Position numbers and translations under genes: made by a program
Assembly (NCBI GenBank): GCA_003427395.1
Contig: BFEA01000513.1
Span: 830,136 to 894,135 of the forward strand
Direction of reading: 5' to 3'
From: Chara braunii
Taxonomy: Eukaryota > Streptophyta > Charophyceae > Charales > Characeae
DNA: 64,000 bases
Part shown: one piece after another, positions 47,806-57,322 of the stretch
How the letters are laid out: every line of letters starts with the position of its first letter
Numbering within the stretch: position 1 is the stretch's first letter
Notes under the pieces: model-generated
What the model saw: the letters and a program-made list of their open reading frames with translations, nothing else
What the model was told of the DNA's origin: nothing
Database searches by the model: none

Positions 47806-50800
47806 GCGTGTATACACACATCACGGTTGCTTCTTTCTTTCTTTTTTTTGCGTCCGCGCATCTGCGATTAGCGCACTGCGCACCGCACTTCATCTACGTG
47901 CCGCAAGTATGATCTAAACATTAAAGCACCAGTACTTTTGAGCCACTATATCCCAGGGGTCCAAACCCCTACGCCCCCCAAAAAGTTCAAACTGGCATGG
48001 GCCTCATCTTCACAGTGGATGTCTACTATGCGCAAACTTTTTCTTTCCCTCATTGTTTTTTGTTTCCCTTTGACGAGTTAAACCACCAGCCCATCCGACT
48101 CTAGACGATCCAAAAAACGCATTTTGCTGAGCCTCCTAATCTAAGATGGCACCGGTACCAGCAATGTGTGTGACAAAAAGGACATCCAGGCAGGTGTCAG
48201 CGTCTTGGCACTTTCGCTTTTATTGTGGGCCCACCAACCCACCCCCCACCCCCACCGAACCTCTGCCGGGCCTGAGCTCTGTAGATCTTGCCCCGTACTT
48301 GTCGACAAGTAAAATCTACAGTGCTCCTGCCATTGGACTTGTAGTTTTAAGTTTTGTTCACTGAAGAAGGCAGCATACCAGCAATGTGTGTGACAAAAAG
48401 CACATGCAGGCAAGTGTCATCGTCTTGGCACTTTCTTTTTTATTGTGGGCACATCAGCCCGCCCCTGCCGAACCTCTGCCAGGCCTGAGCTCTGTAGATC
48501 TTGCCCTGGGACTGTCGGCAAGTAAAACCTATACAGTGCTCCTATCATTGGCCTTGTAGTTTAAGTTTGTTCACTGAAGAAGGCAGCATACTTATCGCCC
48601 CAGCATTTTGATAAACAGTACTAAGCACACATCGTTCAGTCAGGAGCCAATACAACAACAGACTTCAAAATTACATAACTGCAATTTCACTTGGCATTTT
48701 GCCCAATTGCTATGATACGGCCAAGCCTTAGCTGAAACAATTTGCCAATTTAAGTTCCTCCTCTTGCAGGGGCTGATGTTTGAATCCTATGTTTGAATCC
48801 TACCTTTTAACGATTTCTTCTCCTCTGTGAGTTGTGAGATCATGTAGATAGCAGCAGCCGCTACCGATATCGGACTCTTCCTGCAAAGACGATAAAACAA
48901 TAGTCAGCTCCTAGCAACTCGGCAGAAAATCGACAAAACTACTAGGAACTGTTGAAATACAGACGTGAGCTTGAGTCCAGATGGACTTGTTGAATGAATT
49001 CCTGAGCTGCCTGGGGCCGGTAAGTTCCACGGTGTTATTGCAAGGCCGACGCCCTTGTCTAGGACAGGTAAAATGGAAAAAGAGAGTAGAAATGGTGACT
49101 GTCTGCTCCTCCATAAAGAGAATGCATGTTCAGCCAAATGCCAAAGCATATCTTCTTGCATCAGATTATTAACTCTTACCCGCTGGCATATCGCAAATGA
49201 CGAGAGGATGAAATGATGACCAGTTATTGGCAACAAAATGAGAAAACAGAGAGAGGACGATGGATTTTCATCTCTTGCAGGACCAGAACACCGCACTCAC
49301 GACAGGGGCCGCTGCAGCTTTGGCCCCCCTCGATCACATATTTCAGCCTACCTTGTCACTTCACAGTGCTTCAAGCACACCTCTTCACTTGCCCCTACAC
49401 ACCCACCACTTTTACCAATTCCCCTGTGCAATTCAACATTCTGCAGGCAACCTCTGCACTACCCACTCACCTCCCTAACTGTGGCATACTGCGTAGCCAC
49501 ACGGGCCCTACAGGGCCCGTCCCAGACAGTCAGCCTAAAAGCCTAAAACTTAGGGCTTACAGGCCCCGGAGACATTTCAGCCTGACAACCGAATTCAGGC
49601 CCTACAGGCCCTAAAACGGTTGCCAGACTGAAGCCTAAAATCCATCGTCCCCACCTGACTTCTCAGTATCAGCAGGTTACTACCGAGAGAGAGCGAGTTG
49701 TGACTTGAGACTTGACGACATTGGATCCAGACTCAACCTTGGGATTCAGACATTTCGACGAGGGACTATTTGGGCCTGTGCTGAACACTTGGTGTTGACG
49801 ACATTCCCATCTTCCCCTCTTCTTCGTCTAAACCCCATCTTCTTCGTCTGTGTATGGTTGGGACTGGCGCAGTCTTCCTGTGTGAAGCGCCAGACCCCTT
49901 CACACCATGGAATGNGGCGCAGTCTTCCTGTGTGAAGCGCCAGACCCCTTCACACCATGGAATGATGATGATGATGTATGTTTGGGGCTGCATTGCAATA
50001 TTGATTGTTCGGATCATTGGTATCTAAGTCTTCCGCTGTGCTATTTTATACTTTGTATTGAAAGGTCGGTTCTTGTTCTGGTCTGCACCTATACGGTATG
50101 CAACACTAACACCCCAAGATCTAACAGACCCCCTAAAATCCCCACAAACTACTTTGCCTCAACCACCCTCATGTCTTGAACCCCTACCTCACTCACCATT
50201 CCACTGGGGCCCCTACACATCCTGCCACCCATCTTGGCACCTCCATGACAACTAGACTGATGTTGGCATGCTTGTTCATCCCCTCTCCATTGCCAGCCCC
50301 CCCACCAAACACCAGACCCGTAAAGCCTAGAGGACCACAGGACTCGTGAATAATTGGTGGTCACAGAGAGAAGAGGAAGATACGTTACTGTGTAATGATT
50401 TTTACTGTCACTGACTCACCGTCATCATCAAAACCACCCTCCTATGTAACGATTTTTACTGTAACTGGATGTCACCAGTACTATAATCCACGACAGGGGA
50501 ACCGGAGGACAGGACATTGGGGGGCGTGGAGGGGAGGGAGGGAGCAGAGGAGGGAGCGGAGTGGGAAGCAGAAGGGGCCTGCCCTCCCTGCTGAAGTCAG
50601 GAAATGCAACGGTTCCTGTGAGAGACAGATCTTACCTGATATCTAACTGCTCAGTGATCCTCTTCACAACTTCCGAGGTGGCCCGAACAGCTTCATGTGG
50701 CATCCCAAGATGTGAACAAAAACGCCTCTGTTTACAGCAACAAGAAGCAGAGGAAAAACAAGAACGAGGAAGCTAAGAAAGGAAGGAGCAGAAATATCAG

Positions 50801-50968
50801 GACTGTGCACATTTGTGTCGTATCCACACCAAGTACGCACACGTAGCACATACATATAACAATTGTCACTCGTTAACCAAACAAAGGGATGATACACAAA
50901 AATGGACAAACCAGTAAACACACCTGGACCAGTTTCTCAAACTCCCTGCCGTTATTGTTATATATTGT

Positions 50969-51019
<51 letters not shown>

Positions 51020-51821
51020 CCAAGATGAATTGCACCCATAACCATGTGACTGTCCCCAAGCCCAAAGTCCAAAGCCCAAAGACCCGTGAAAAAGTGATAT
51101 GAATGTGACTATGCCCAGGCCCAAAGAAGACCACACACATGACTCGTTGTGACTCAGTCACACCAGAACCGCCAACTCGAACCACCCACTCTCCTTGGGT
51201 GGTTTCGGTACGTATTGTGAGTATGGCCTGGATGCACATGCTCCCGCTTGTTCTCAAAGACATAGAAAGACAAACCTGGAATGGTCCCGACAAGGAGATT
51301 CTCTGTCATGTCAAACTCCGGAAACTAAATTGCCCAATTAAACTTCCTACGCCGATAGTATGGGGTGGGTGTTCATCGCTCAAACCAGGTGACGAAAAAA
51401 TATGGCATTATGCAACCACTCATGGCGACAGTGTCTGTCCTGCCACCACTAATGGCGATTGTGTCTGTTGTGCCGACCTACAAGTGGCTGTGTGAACAGC
51501 GCCAAGCAGATAGCAGCTATTGAGTCAAACATCACGGGGACTGTACACTGACGGAAACATATCAAATCCAGTTTGAACAATTATCAATGAACATTCACGT
51601 GGTGCTTTCAGGTTCCTGCTTTGCAGAAAAATCACATAAGAGCACACCTGCAAGTACGGAGCGACACCAAATCACAGACCATGCACTTACCAAATAACTC
51701 TCTGGATGAATTGTACCCATGCCCATGCGAACGCCAATCTCCTCTTCAAGCTGTCGCACAATGAACTTGTAACAACGACCAATTTCTTTCTTTGAAGCAT
51801 CTCTCGCAACTGCACAGATCT
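34963..51821 (-). CDS. TFIIB: Transcription initiation factor IIB, C-terminal four exons
   Basis: TFIIB bridges TBP at the promoter and RNA polymerase II in the nucleus. Seen: four minus-strand exons at 51691-51821, 50636-50727, 48804-48880 and 34963-35096, all with GT-AG borders and matching phases, encode about 144 continuous C-terminal residues: the end of cyclin fold 1 ([13 protein letters not shown]) and cyclin fold 2 ([34 protein letters not shown]), ending NLASL and TGA at 34963. The MGTIH..(S/D)xxRRFCS wording is plant-like. Family length is about 310-320 residues, so the zinc ribbon, B-reader and first half of fold 1 are missing; they probably lie beyond the intron that starts at 51822. 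Introns are 963 bp, 1,755 bp and 13.7 kb, the latter two carrying LTR elements. No disabling change is seen in the exons. Confidence 0.95.
35147..35402. repeat. Intronic duplication with a 21-bp tandem repeat
   Basis: The segment GAGTCCAATAAACGCAAGGA... at 35153 recurs at 35328 with a few differences; between them GTGGATAAGACAGACAGAAAG-type units are repeated three times. It lies in the last TFIIB intron. Confidence 0.85.
35484..35588. repeat. (CA)n microsatellite with CG interruptions
   Basis: About 100 bp of CACACA with periodic CACG, in the last TFIIB intron. The open frames it creates are not genes. Confidence 0.97.
35589..38259. other. Intronic sequence without recognisable features
   Basis: Part of the 13.7-kb last TFIIB intron. 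Contains GC-rich patches (about 36030-36280) and short repeats (TTTCTTTCTAC(A/C)(G/A)TTCAC at 37145 and 37188). No exon or gene supported. Confidence 0.5.
38260..39255 (-). repeat. 3' LTR of Ty3/gypsy element 1
   Basis: 996 bp. On the plus strand it runs TGTCGCATAC ... GTATGCCACA, i.e. LTR ends with the short inverted repeat TGTNGCATAC. The adjacent GCCCCCCCTCCTTGAAAG (39256-39273) is, on the minus strand, a polypurine tract, the expected neighbour of a 3' LTR. It is rich in CT microsatellites. Confidence 0.92.
39402..40174. other. Assembly gap (773 N)
   Basis: The gap removes most of the integrase C-terminus and any chromodomain of element 1. ORFs with X here are artefacts. Confidence 1.
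40175..41246 (-). pseudogene. Integrase region of Ty3/gypsy element 1
   Basis: Integrase inserts the cDNA into the genome. Seen: an HHCC-type zinc region split by a frameshift near 41010 (REYHDS, then HFGVN and YCDSC), the catalytic core with Asp in AMDVTGPFP, Asp in VSDGGTRF and Glu in [10 protein letters not shown], so the DDE triad remains, then a stop at 40393 and a further phase reading into the gap ([17 protein letters not shown], the start of the GPY-type C-terminus). At least two breaks make it non-functional. Confidence 0.88.
41247..42960 (-). pseudogene. Reverse transcriptase and RNase H of Ty3/gypsy element 1
   Basis: RT copies element RNA; RNase H degrades the template. Seen: an N-terminal linker ([13 protein letters not shown], about 42720), RT with [22 protein letters not shown] and the catalytic [10 protein letters not shown] (YxDD intact, about 42180), then after a frameshift near 42065 the thumb ([13 protein letters not shown]) and RNase H start ([13 protein letters not shown], about 41730). 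MNGLTTFQ differs from the usual TNAPxTFQ. Multiple frame changes between 42490 and 42810 and near 41650 show decay. The connection end [12 protein letters not shown] (about 41340) is still readable. Confidence 0.9.
42978..43386. mobile_element. AT-rich insertion with 28-bp imperfect inverted repeats
   Basis: The ends (42978-43005 and 43359-43386) are inverted repeats matching at 22 of 28 positions, starting GGTTAA. The interior is T-rich without coding capacity. It interrupts pol between the protease ([14 protein letters not shown]) and RT regions of element 1. No target duplication was identified, so the superfamily is open. Confidence 0.65.
43387..45990 (-). pseudogene. Gag and protease of Ty3/gypsy element 1
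   Basis: Gag forms the particle; the aspartic protease matures it. Seen on the minus strand: an Ala/Gln-rich coiled-coil (about 45800-45540), a second heptad-like part ([17 protein letters not shown], about 45210), the gag core ([19 protein letters not shown], about 44660; [12 protein letters not shown], about 44540), a zinc knuckle broken by TAA at 44285, and a protease with [14 protein letters not shown] (about 43640): the usual D(S/T)G is DCG here. TAA at 43617 follows, where element 2 has Gln. Several frame changes lie between. A T/A homopolymer (45090-45130) interrupts the gag region. Confidence 0.85.
45991..46862 (-). repeat. Truncated 5' LTR-like copy, element 1, with terminal duplication
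   Basis: It aligns to 38508-39255. The part equivalent to 38260-38507 is missing and replaced by an A-rich join (AAATAAAAATAAAAATAAAT). The outer end is tandemly duplicated with an 83-bp period (46697 and 46780), so GTATGCCACA occurs twice (46766-46775 and 46848-46857). Confidence 0.85.
46863..48155. other. Intronic sequence with a (CT)n run
   Basis: Part of the last TFIIB intron. (CT)n at 47741-47803; alternating purine-pyrimidine GCGCATGCGCACACGTG near 46990. No exon or gene seen. Confidence 0.5.
48156..48590. repeat. Tandem duplication, 220-bp unit
   Basis: Copies 48156-48375 and 48376-48590, both starting TACCAGCAATGTGTGTGACA and ending TTCACTGAAGAAGGCAGCA. The second is a few bases shorter. 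It lies about 200 bp from the donor of TFIIB exon 48804-48880, inside the last intron. Confidence 0.93.
48804..48880 (-). CDS. TFIIB: TFIIB exon (cyclin fold 2, central helices)
   Basis: 77 bp. Acceptor GTCTTTGCAG, donor G|GTAGGA. It encodes [20 protein letters not shown] then KKSLK, with a split codon at each end. Confidence 0.95.
49480..50105 (+). mobile_element. Solo LTR with perfect 5-bp target duplication, in a TFIIB intron
   Basis: It runs TGTGGCATAC ... GTATGCAACA, the same ends as the element 1 LTR but in plus orientation, and is bounded by CTAAC at 49475-49479 and 50106-50110. No internal retroelement sequence is attached. It is shorter than the 996-bp LTR. It carries an exact 49-bp duplication around a single N at 49915. 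The host intron (48881-50635) belongs to TFIIB, to which the LTR is antisense. Confidence 0.93.
49866..49964. other. Single N flanked by an exact 49-bp duplication
   Basis: 49866-49914 and 49916-49964 are identical with one N between. This looks like two contig ends joined without merging, not a biological repeat. Confidence 0.85.
50636..50727 (-). CDS. TFIIB: TFIIB exon (start of cyclin fold 2)
   Basis: 92 bp. Acceptor TGTAAACAG, donor AG|GTAAGA. It encodes [14 protein letters not shown] to EQLDI plus two bases of the next Arg codon, joining in phase on both sides. Confidence 0.95.
50971..51016. repeat. (AC)23 microsatellite
   Basis: Pure AC run in the intron between TFIIB exons 51691-51821 and 50636-50727. 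Confidence 0.98.
51691..51821 (-). CDS. TFIIB: TFIIB exon (end of cyclin fold 1)
   Basis: 131 bp. Acceptor ATCCTGCAG precedes AG ATC TGT (second and third bases of a Glu codon), and donor G|GTAAGT follows TTATTTG. It encodes [15 protein letters not shown] to GTIHPESYL. Confidence 0.95.
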
Positions 51822-51973
51822 CTGCAGGATCGCAAGGAAAGATGTCCACAACATAAAACGGTCAACAGTCATCCTGAATCATTCCTTCAGGCAGAAATCC
51901 ACCTTTGTGAGTCAGGAAGGGAGATCAATATGCTCACTCCATCTCTCTCACATAGTTACTAGGACTTTATTTG

Positions 51974-52425
51974 CTAGGCTGTTTTTCCCAACCAAGCACC
52001 CTTATGCCCGGGTACACACTCCGGTGCCCGGCTGGGCATGACCCCAGACAGAGTTCCGGGCAGCCCCAGCGCGCGCGCAAAAAAAAACAAAGAAAAGGGG
52101 GGGAAATTCAAAAAGTTATGGCGGAGAATTGCAATACAAACGACTTTTGGCTGAGGATCACATCACAATTCCTCACAGAATAGGAGATAGAAAAGTATAA
52201 TGGAATCGCACGAAGGCACCCCCCTTTAAACCCCTCTAGCCCCTTTAAAACCAATTTATACCCCCTTTCCCCCCATTGACGGAAAACTCTCAAAAAAAGA
52301 AATGAGCCCTGATTTGCGGTCCTCTGGGAGAGCACAGCCCGGTCCCCCCAGGCGTCAGACCCCCCCGGGCATCATACCCGGGTGCCCAGCTGCGCAGGAC
52401 CGGCCGGGCATGACAACCTTCCTAG
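51974..52425. mobile_element. hAT-like inverted-repeat element, family B copy 2
   Basis: It starts CTAGGCTG and ends TTCCTAG. The interior matches 20266-20755 (AATTGCAATACAAACGACTTT, GGCACCCCCCTTT, CAATTTATACCCCC). Nearby 8-mers CTTTATTT and CTTTTTTT match at 7 of 8, but only with a one-base offset at the left end. GC-rich CCCGGG arms, no transposase. Confidence 0.7.
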
Positions 52426-52929
52426 CTTTTTTTACATAAACACTCTACATGCTGCTGACAAAACTGCACCACATACTCATAGAATATACAGAAAAGTTTA
52501 AAAACTGTGGTATACAGTGGGAATATTTGCCCTATGCGCTGGGGGCCATGTTCAAAACGAGGGGCACAATTGAGCAGCTACCCGTCAAGGCCCATGAGCC
52601 CATTTCTTAAAGTGTGCAAGTCATCCTTTAACACCCACCATGCTAAAGGTTCTGTATATAATTTCAATTCCACAGACAAGTTTAGCTCCCATGGATAGAA
52701 AGTATGGCCACTGTTTGAAAGAGAAGCAAAATGGATAGAAAGCTAGGCTGGGCCGCCGTCCGGCCGGGCATGGCCGGCCGGTTGGGCCCCGGCAGGTTGG
52801 GCCCGGGGGGTCCGCCCGACGAAACCGGGCGACGCAAAAACACAGCAAGGAATTTTTTTATTTTTTTTTGAAGGCGGGGTTGTGCTGCGCTACCCTAGAG
52901 GACCACGAATCTGCAATAAAAAAGTTAAG

Positions 52930-52931
<2 letters not shown>

Positions 52932-52984
<53 letters not shown>
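52932..52984. repeat. G53 homopolymer
   Basis: 53 consecutive G. Exact length is uncertain in any assembly. Confidence 0.97.
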
Positions 52985-52985
<1 letters not shown>

Positions 52986-53059
52986 GCGGGGGGAGGGATG
53001 TCAGCGGGGAGTCTGGGGGATGTCAATGCTAGCATGTCACAGACCTTGCAGGTGTTTAT

Positions 53060-53747
53060 GTGGAAGAAGAAGAAGAGGAGGAGGAGGAGGGAGGAGGACG
53101 AGGAGGAGGAGGAAGAAGAAGAAGAAGGGTGGAGTATGGCAGGAAGAAAGATTGGGCGAGACGAAGTTGGGGGATATGGCCATCGCCGGGGAAGGTCCAA
53201 AACGCGACCCCACGTGGCACAAGACACGGGAAAAAAAAAAAAAGGAAACGGTGCGAGGGACGGCGGGCAGGGTTGGAGGGGGGGAGAAGAAGAAGGGAAG
53301 AAGAAGAAGGGAAGAAGAAGAAGGGAAGAAGAAGAAGGGAAGAAGAAGGGAAGGAGGGGGAGAAGAAGAAGAAGAAGAAGAAGAAGAAGAAGAAGAAGAA
53401 GAAGAAGAAGAAGAACGGGCGAGAAGAAGAAGAAGGGAACAAGGGAAGAAGAAGCGAAGAAGAAGGGAAGGAGGGGGAAAAGAAGAAGAAGAAGAACAAG
53501 TGAAGAAGAAGAAGGGAGGAAGAAGAAGCTAAGGAGGGGGAGAAGAAGAAGAAGCGAAGGAGGGGGAGGAGGAGGAGGAGGAGGAGAAGAAGAAGTTGAA
53601 GCAGCCAAGGGGGAGAAGAAGAAGAAGACGGCTGGTGGAGGGCGGCGGGAAGGGGGGCTCGAAACAGGGGCAAAGAAGAAGACGACGAAGAAGCGAAGTA
53701 GAAGCGAAGAAGAAGAAGAGGAAGAAGAAGGAGAAGAAGAAGAAGAT
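53060..53747. repeat. Long GAA/GGA polypurine tract
   Basis: About 690 bp, nearly all purine on the plus strand except 53128-53285, with (GAA)n at 53355-53415 and AGGGGGAGAAGAAG units. It ends in CT and CA runs (53748-53780). Confidence 0.95.
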
Positions 53748-54429
53748 CTCTCTCTCTCTCTCTCACACACACACAGACACACACTTCCTCGTCGTGGCAC
53801 GCGTCGGGGGGGTCAGGGCGCGTCGGCGGGCAGTGCGATGGCGTTCATGGCGCGTCGACTCCGTTGGCGGGCAGCGCGATGGCGTTCGGGGGGCGTCGAC
53901 TCCGTTGGCAGGGGTGCGGTTCGACGGCAACGTCGAAGGCTGCACTCGGACGAAGTGAGGTGTTGGGCGGGGTACGAAGGCAACCACCTAGGCCTGCGCC
54001 AGGAAGGCGGGAAACCAAAAGCAGAGTGGGAAAAAAAAAGGGCCAGCAGGCCCGATTGAAAGATTTGAAATCGCGGCGCAGATGGGCCCCGATTTGAAAT
54101 CTTTCAAATCGGGCCTACCGGCCCTTTTTTTTTTTTTTTTCCATACACGGCCCCCTTTGGGGGGGAGAAGGCCCCCCGCGACAAAAAAAAAAAAAAAACG
54201 CCCTCGAGGATGCGCTGGGGTCGCCCGGTGACCAACCGGGCGGAACGACCGGCCAGGCGGCCCGGCCCCCCGCCCGGGCGACGAGCCGGGCGCCGGGCGG
54301 CCCGGAGTTCAGCCTTGATAGAAAGTGAATTTGGTTCTGTGTCTCTCCGTGTCTGATCCACAGAGCTTCAGGCTAGCCAACATATCACTGGTAGGTCCCA
54401 TTGGTGCTATGTGCCTGCGTTATAAGGTC

Positions 54430-55074
54430 ACTGGTTGGTCCCATTGGTGTTATGCGCCCTGCACTATAAGTTATCATGAACTTAGGGCCTCGTTAGACAC
54501 TCCTTGGGGACGTGAAATCCACAAGGACGTGCTCGTTCCACCTGTCCTTGGGGACGAAATTGAAAAAGAAATGTGAAAACGCCACAAGGAAAATTCCTTG
54601 TGGCATCCTTGTGGCCCCAGCCATTTCTTCCTTGTGCCCAAGGGACCTCACGAGGTCCCTTGGGCACAAGGAATCCGCATTTCACGGAGAGGAGAGGGCA
54701 CACGGGTAGATAGACGTTACAGCTGAGAATCTGGATCGTGGCGGCACCCTATTGGCTGAAGGCCTGAAGCACAACTGTTTTTTCTTTTCTTTTCTTCTCT
54801 TTTTTCTGACATCAGCTTTAGGAAATGTCCTCGGGCGACGTCCCCAAGGACAGGTGGAACGAAGAGCCCAAATTCCCTTACGAGCCACAAGGAAAATTCC
54901 TTGTGGCCCAAGGAATTCGTAAGGAGTGTCTAACGAGGCCTTTAGCCAGGTTTAAGATTTGATTCGTGTTCCGTGAAGAGGACTGGTTGGTCCCATTGGT
55001 GTTATGTGCCCTGCACTATTAGATATCATGAACTTAGCCAGGTTTAAGACTTGATTCGTGTTCCGTGAAGAGGG
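54430..55074. repeat. 92-bp tandem repeat, one copy split by a MITE
   Basis: Copy A is 54430-54484 plus 54945-54981; copy B is 54982-55074. Both read ACTGGTTGGTCCCATTGGTG ... CGTGTTCCGTGAAGAG. A shorter related unit precedes at about 54388. Copy A is interrupted by the element at 54485-54941. Confidence 0.92.
54485..54941. mobile_element. Tourist-like (PIF/Harbinger-type) MITE, 457 bp
   Basis: A 20-bp perfect inverted repeat GGCCTCGTTAGACACTCCTT lies at both ends (preceded by G at left and by A on the right-end strand). TTA is duplicated at 54482-54484 and 54942-54944, the PIF/Harbinger signature. Subterminal CCACAAGGAAAATTCCTTGTGG palindromes are present twice. The uninterrupted neighbour copy of the host repeat reads GAACTTAGCCAGG, i.e. 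the empty site. Confidence 0.93.
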
Positions 55075-55137
55075 CCCCCCATAATTCTGCACACCGAAAT
55101 TGGTGTCTGAGGTTGTTGTTTGGACGTTAAATTGTGG

Positions 55138-55329
55138 TCCAAGGCAGCAGGTTTGCAAGTCGGGTGGATTCGCCATGAATACGTTGTTCGGGACAAATGT
55201 CTGACCTCTGAATCACAGGCCCTGTCACTCGTGATCCAAGGCAGCAGGTTTGCAAGTCGGGTGGTTTCGCCATGAATTCGTTGTTCAGAACAAATGTCTG
55301 ACCTCTGAATCACAGGCCCTGTCACTCGT
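55138..55329. repeat. 97-bp tandem duplication
   Basis: Copies 55138-55234 and 55235-55329, starting TCCAAGGCAGCAGGTTTGCA and ending GGCCCTGTCACTCGT; a few substitutions. Confidence 0.93.
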
Positions 55330-57322
55330 CTTCCTAGGCACTTTTTGGCATATTTCGAGGAGGTAGAGAGAGAGAGAGAGGTGATCATGATTCTACTTTG
55401 ATTTCAACCTCTCCCTGTCCTAAATGCTCTGTCACTCGTTCACATTCTGGTAGACTGATTTAAGAAGGAAACAGGGCTCACAGTTCAAACTCACTATGCA
55501 GAGTTGCGAGGCGGCAACAGAACAATGAACGTTGAACATCGAACTCAAGCAGCCTGGGCTCAATGGACGTTGAATTTCGTCAGCAGAAGTGTACAGCAGC
55601 CATACACATGAGGTGTCGCAACGATTACAGAGAGAAGTCTCCAACTCACTAGTGAATCCCATTCTATCCACAACTGTCATCATTCCAACCTCTTCAATTT
55701 CCCACTATGGTTACAACGTACGATCTCAATTTTCGATTAGGAAATGCTTGCCAAATGTATTTACACCACAACCTCCATAGCTGTCAAGTCCTTTCTCCCT
55801 CCTGTCACCAGTTTAGAGCAGGGCACACCTCCTATTCTAAGTCATGGCCGTGAAACTCTCTCTACCTTTGCTCACCCTTTTAGCCTCCACCTTATGTATG
55901 AGGCAAGCACAGGTCTTGATAGGTTCTTGCCCCACAGCTGGTCTTTTGTTGGTCAACAGACCTAGTAAAGCCCTTCTTCACTGGTCACCTCTCCAAAGCC
56001 ATGTCTGGTCTCTAAGATAACGAATAGAGACTTCAGGACCAACTTCACTGGTCATATCTCCAGAAGCCATAAATCTCATCACTGAGAGCATGAATAGACA
56101 CTTCACAGAATGAGTCACTTGAGCACAAACCATTCGCAATTAACAAGTGTGAATTGCAAAGATTTTACACCTCGGCATACCGGCATAAGGCCGCTGCAGC
56201 AGGCGCATGCCCGCCCTAAGTGAAGGCGGGCCACCAGAATCTCAGTGAGCCCTGAACTCGTCATTTTTTGCAAATCTCTGTGTGCGCCAGACAGTTGCCA
56301 AGCGCCAGTTGGTTACATCTGCCTTGCTCGTGAAAATCGGAAATATTCATGAGCCTTCGAGGCTCTTCCAGCAACGTGGTCGAAACAGTGAACACCGCAC
56401 GTTTGTGCCCAGGTGGTTGTGCATGACTGACCAATCCAGTCCCCGGTCACTATCTGAACGAGCCTGGGACGCAGACACTTGGACCGAAAGTGAAGCTACT
56501 GGAAACTCGGTCCAACGAGGCAGGCTGTGAGCAGCACCCAGCCACTTTCCATATAGGAAAGTGCTGGGCAGCAGGGGAGGCATTCGGCACTTGCGTAAGC
56601 AAGCGGCAGCACTGCTGGAGCGTGAGCTCGTGGGCTGCCTGCTTAGCGCTAGGGGCAAGTGCACGCGCATGCGGTCGTGCAAGCAGCAGGGCACTGCTGA
56701 GGGGAACGCCATAGCCAGCCCTACATAGCCAGGGCTTGGCTTGGATGTGTAGCTGGCAGGGTGGTGGTGGTCTTCATGTATGAGGACCACGTACGAGGAA
56801 GAAGACGAGGGAGAGAAAGAGAGAGACGAGGATGAGGATGTGCGGGCACGTACCTGGTCTTGGCAATGGTCTGCAGGGTCAACATCTTCATGTACTTCGG
56901 TTCTCGCTACTGACGTCAACAGGTTGCATTGTCAATTCGTAGGCTGAGTTGTAGCATGTGATTGTAGTTTGGCCGCAGAGCTCCAAGCAGGAGGACCGGC
57001 TCCGGATACATACGTTGGCGGTGGCGAGAGTATGCTCTCATTGACATTTGGGTTCGGTGCTTTGGTTCTCCGTCGGTGGAATATCAGTGCATATCTGCTT
57101 TCTGGACAGCATTAGACTTTCTGGCTTTCAATGTGATTTTGGATTCTGGAATTCTGCTATCGCTCATTTTCCTTGCGGTTTGGTATCAGAGCTGGTTCGA
57201 GCCGCTCCGCTGGCTCCTTTGCAACAGCTGTTTGGTGCTTTGCTGGATAAGGTGCGGCAGTAATAACGCTTGTGCGTTGGTGTATAGGCGTCCCAGTGTT
57301 GTGTGGGCGCACCTGGAAAGCT
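55330..57322. other. No recognisable gene
   Basis: Both strands were checked for the missing N-terminal TFIIB exons (zinc ribbon, SEWRTF, QDALLAACLY-like helix) and none was seen. Remaining ORFs are short and not protein-like. Confidence 0.45.

Larger units (their letters stand above)
52743..54317. mobile_element. hAT-like element with perfect 8-bp target duplication, 1575 bp
   Basis: The ends are CTAGGCTG and CAGCCTTG. ATAGAAAG flanks both sides exactly (52735-52742 and 54318-54325). GC-rich CCGGGCGG arms lie inside both ends as in the other hAT-like copies here. The interior contains a 53-G run, a long polypurine tract and GC-rich filler, but no transposase. Long ORFs in it (Lys/Glu/Arg or Ser/Pro/Leu only) are composition artefacts. 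Confidence 0.85.

Noticed and set aside
52882-54059. Long Lys/Glu/Arg and Ser/Pro/Leu ORFs on both strands
   Set aside because: Products of the GAA/GGA tract and G run, open in several frames at once.
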